This document shows positions 5,436-7,375 of a stretch of DNA of 7,375 nucleotides, piece by piece. Source of the stretch: Clostridia bacterium (lineage in GTDB: Bacteria > Bacillota > Clostridia > Oscillospirales > Acutalibacteraceae); assembly GCA_900766895.1 (NCBI GenBank), contig CAAFXF010000007.1, positions 1 to 7,375 of the forward strand, given 5' to 3'. The notes below the pieces were generated by a model, which was not told where the DNA came from, made no database searches, and worked only from the letters and a program-made list of their open reading frames with translations. Position 1 is the first letter of the stretch. Every line of letters starts with the position of its first letter. Both the position numbers and the translations under genes were made by a program.

Positions 5436-7277
5436 ATGAGTGATAAAATTCCTAATATGGATTTTGACGCAGATGAGGTAATTGAGGACTTCAAGTCAAA
5501 ATTCAAATGGCCTTCAAGCAACGAGGTTGAGGTTGTAGTCAGACCGCCAAAGGTTGAGCTAAAGCTTTTGCTGTCGCTTATTATTACAGCAGTTGTAGGT
5601 GCAGGTGCGTACTACATTATGCTTCCTGCAATGAATTTCAAGTCAACTGATTTTTATACATTTTGGTTTGTAATTATTGCGGTATTCTGCGGAGCATTTT
5701 ATTTGCTCAGCGGTGCAAGGACAAAAATAGAACGCAGAGAGTATTGCAAAAAGCGTTCCATATTTCCGATAGTTCTTGTGGCAATGATGCTTTTGGTTAT
5801 GGTTGTCGGCTACATTTCGGGTTGCACATTGCTTAGGGCAAAAAGCTACAGCGAGCTTGTTGATGTTAAGGAAAGCAGCTTTTCAGAGGACTTTAAGGAT
5901 ATAAATTATACCGACGTTCCCCGTCTTGATGCTGCTACATCAAAGGTGCTTGCCGATCAGCAGTTGGGCTCTCTTTCGGAATACAAGAGCCAGTATGTTG
6001 TATCAAATGTTTCTACTCAAATTAATTATAAAAATCACCCTGTAAGAGTTGCATATTTGGAATATGCAAACGTTTTCAAGTGGTTTAACAATACAAAGAA
6101 CGGCCTGCCTGCATATATGATGACAGACCTTGTAAGCCAAAAGGTTACTGTTGTTAACTGTGTTGAAAAATTCGGCAGCGGTATTAAGTATTCACCGACG
6201 GAGCTGTTTAACGAAAGACTTATTCGCCACCTGAGATTCCAATATCCTACCGAAATTCTTGACACTCCTAATTTCGAGATTGATGATGATGCTCATCCGT
6301 ATTGGATTACTCCTGTGCTTGATAAAACCATCGGTCTGTTCGGCGGTACGGATGTTAAGGGTGCTATCATTACCGATGCTCTCACCGGTGAAAGCGAGTA
6401 TTACAGTATGGGACAAATCCGTACGGATAATTCTCTTAACTGGATTGACGTTGTTTACAGCGAAGCGCTCGTTATTCAGCAGTACAATTATCACGGCAGA
6501 TTGTCAAACGGCTTCTGGAACTCAATTATTTTCCAAAATGATGTTAATGTAACATCAAGCGGTAACGGTGTTATTGCTATGGATGACGACGTTTGGGTAT
6601 ATACAGGTGTAACCTCATCAGAGGCTGACACATCAAACTTCGGCTTCATTCTTTGCAATCAGCGTACAAAGGAATTGCGTTACTATAAGAACGGCGGTGC
6701 GCAGGAAAGCTCGGCACAGGCATCGGCTGTTGACCTTGTTCAAAACTACGGTTATATGGCAACCTTCCCGATTCTTCTTGACATTGAGGATCAGCCAACC
6801 TACTTTATGTCACTGTACGGCTCCGGCTACACTGTTAAGGGCTATGCACTTGTAAACCTTGATGACAAAACCATCGTAGGTACAGGTCTTCTTGACATTG
6901 AAAAATCACACACAAATGCCCTTAATGCCGCTGTGGAAAACTACATTTCCGCACTTAAGGATAAAAATGTGGTTGATGAAAATGCGGACGCCGATGATTA
7001 CAAGGTTGATGCAAACAACACGGCAGGCGAGGGTGTTGACGGCGAAACCGATGCAGAGCCTGAAAAGCTTACCGTAACAGGTGAAATTACTGATATTAAG
7101 ACATCTGTAAACGACGGTAACACAGTATATTATCTTCAGGTAAAGGATAAGTATTACTACATTAAGGTTACGGATTGTATGGACGTTCTTTTGATGAAAA
7201 AAGGCGACAAGGTAACTGTTACCTACACAAAGGATACGGACAAATTCATCAAGGCAAACGATATTGCATTAAAGTAA
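5436..7277 (+). CDS. Membrane protein of unknown function, 3 TM helices, large outer region, C-terminal OB-like domain
   Basis: I do not recognise a named family, though I recall similar uncharacterised proteins in Clostridia. Residues 1-41 are charged and likely cytoplasmic. Predicted membrane helices lie at about 42-64, 73-93 and 109-130. The loop at 94-108 is strongly basic (ARTKIERREYCKKRS), so it should be cytoplasmic, which places residues 131-613 outside. The outer part has alpha/beta-looking segments built on a recurring hydrophobic strand, turn, strand pattern, for example YMMTDLVSQKVTVV (227-240), GAIITDALTGESEYY (309-323), FILCNQRTKELRYY (404-417) and YALVNLDDKTIVGT (470-483). These recall PepSY-type units but are only suggestive. 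An acidic, low-complexity linker (about 511-543) leads to a beta-rich C-terminus (545-613, LTVTGEITDIKTSVNDG...) resembling an OB fold. The start is supported by AAGGAG (5423-5428) seven bases upstream. No enzyme motif was seen. Confidence 0.93.
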   Translation: MSDKIPNMDFDADEVIEDFKSKFKWPSSNEVEVVVRPPKVELKLLLSLIITAVVGAGAYYIMLPAMNFKSTDFYTFWFVIIAVFCGAFYLLSGARTKIERREYCKKRSIFPIVLVAMMLLVMVVGYISGCTLLRAKSYSELVDVKESSFSEDFKDINYTDVPRLDAATSKVLADQQLGSLSEYKSQYVVSNVSTQINYKNHPVRVAYLEYANVFKWFNNTKNGLPAYMMTDLVSQKVTVVNCVEKFGSGIKYSPTELFNERLIRHLRFQYPTEILDTPNFEIDDDAHPYWITPVLDKTIGLFGGTDVKGAIITDALTGESEYYSMGQIRTDNSLNWIDVVYSEALVIQQYNYHGRLSNGFWNSIIFQNDVNVTSSGNGVIAMDDDVWVYTGVTSSEADTSNFGFILCNQRTKELRYYKNGGAQESSAQASAVDLVQNYGYMATFPILLDIEDQPTYFMSLYGSGYTVKGYALVNLDDKTIVGTGLLDIEKSHTNALNAAVENYISALKDKNVVDENADADDYKVDANNTAGEGVDGETDAEPEKLTVTGEITDIKTSVNDGNTVYYLQVKDKYYYIKVTDCMDVLLMKKGDKVTVTYTKDTDKFIKANDIALK

Positions 7278-7341
7278 AAACACCTATATGGCTCCTCTTA
7301 TTGTGAACAAGTCCGTAAAAAATAGACAATGGAAAAAAGAC

Positions 7342-7375
7342 CCCTCTTGGTGTAGAATAAACACTAGGAGGGATA
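7342..7375 (+). promoter_or_regulatory. Hairpin carrying a ribosome-binding sequence at the window edge
   Basis: CCCTCTTGGTGT (7342-7353) pairs with ACACTAGGAGGG (7361-7372), a 12-bp stem with two G-T pairs and a 7-base loop. The 3' arm includes AGGAGGG, a strong ribosome site, and the window ends three bases later. A plus-strand gene probably starts just beyond. Folding would hide the ribosome site, an arrangement seen at the ends of some insertion sequences. I cannot identify the element. Confidence 0.55.

Noticed and set aside
7323..7358. Promoter TAGACA...TAGAAT near the right edge
   Set aside because: The spacer is 24 bases, too long for sigma-A, and the -10 lies within the terminal hairpin.

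Overview
The window looks like chromosomal DNA of a low-to-mid GC Clostridia member. A gut Ruminococcus/Oscillospiraceae-type organism is my guess from codon use and gene content; it is not proven. Supporting signs are the Firmicutes-type L27 with an N-terminal extension, the Prp protease gene beside it, consensus sigma-A promoters, strong AGGAGG-type ribosome sites and the order rplU-prp-rpmA-(tRNA)-obgE. No spo0B-like gene lies between rpmA and obgE, unlike Bacillus.

Left half, minus strand, read right to left. A strong promoter (2338-2365) and a short leader precede rplU (L21), prp (L27-processing cysteine protease) and rpmA (L27). A hairpin terminator (1289-1318) follows. A perfect-consensus promoter then drives a tRNA-Arg(CCU) gene. 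Next comes a 200-base non-coding stretch made of an 83-bp direct repeat (two full copies and one partial). Last is obgE, a ribosome-assembly GTPase cut by the left edge of the window. The theme is the large ribosomal subunit and its maturation.

Right half, plus strand. A divergent sigma-A promoter (2428-2456) and a structured leader precede rpsO (S15) and pnp (polynucleotide phosphorylase). The rpsO-pnp gap holds a rho-independent terminator and then a very long imperfect hairpin (about 32 bp stem). This layout recalls the RNase III/PNPase autoregulatory region known from Escherichia coli. After pnp lies a compact double-hairpin repeat, then a separate promoter and a 613-aa membrane protein of unknown function, with three N-terminal transmembrane helices, a large predicted extracytoplasmic part and a C-terminal OB-like domain.

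The last 35 bases form a hairpin whose 3' arm is an AGGAGGG ribosome-binding sequence. A gene, possibly in an insertion sequence, probably starts just past the window. I found no clearly novel multi-gene system. The most interesting material is non-coding: the pre-pnp hairpin, the rpsO leader, the 83-bp repeats and the terminal hairpin, together with the uncharacterised membrane protein.
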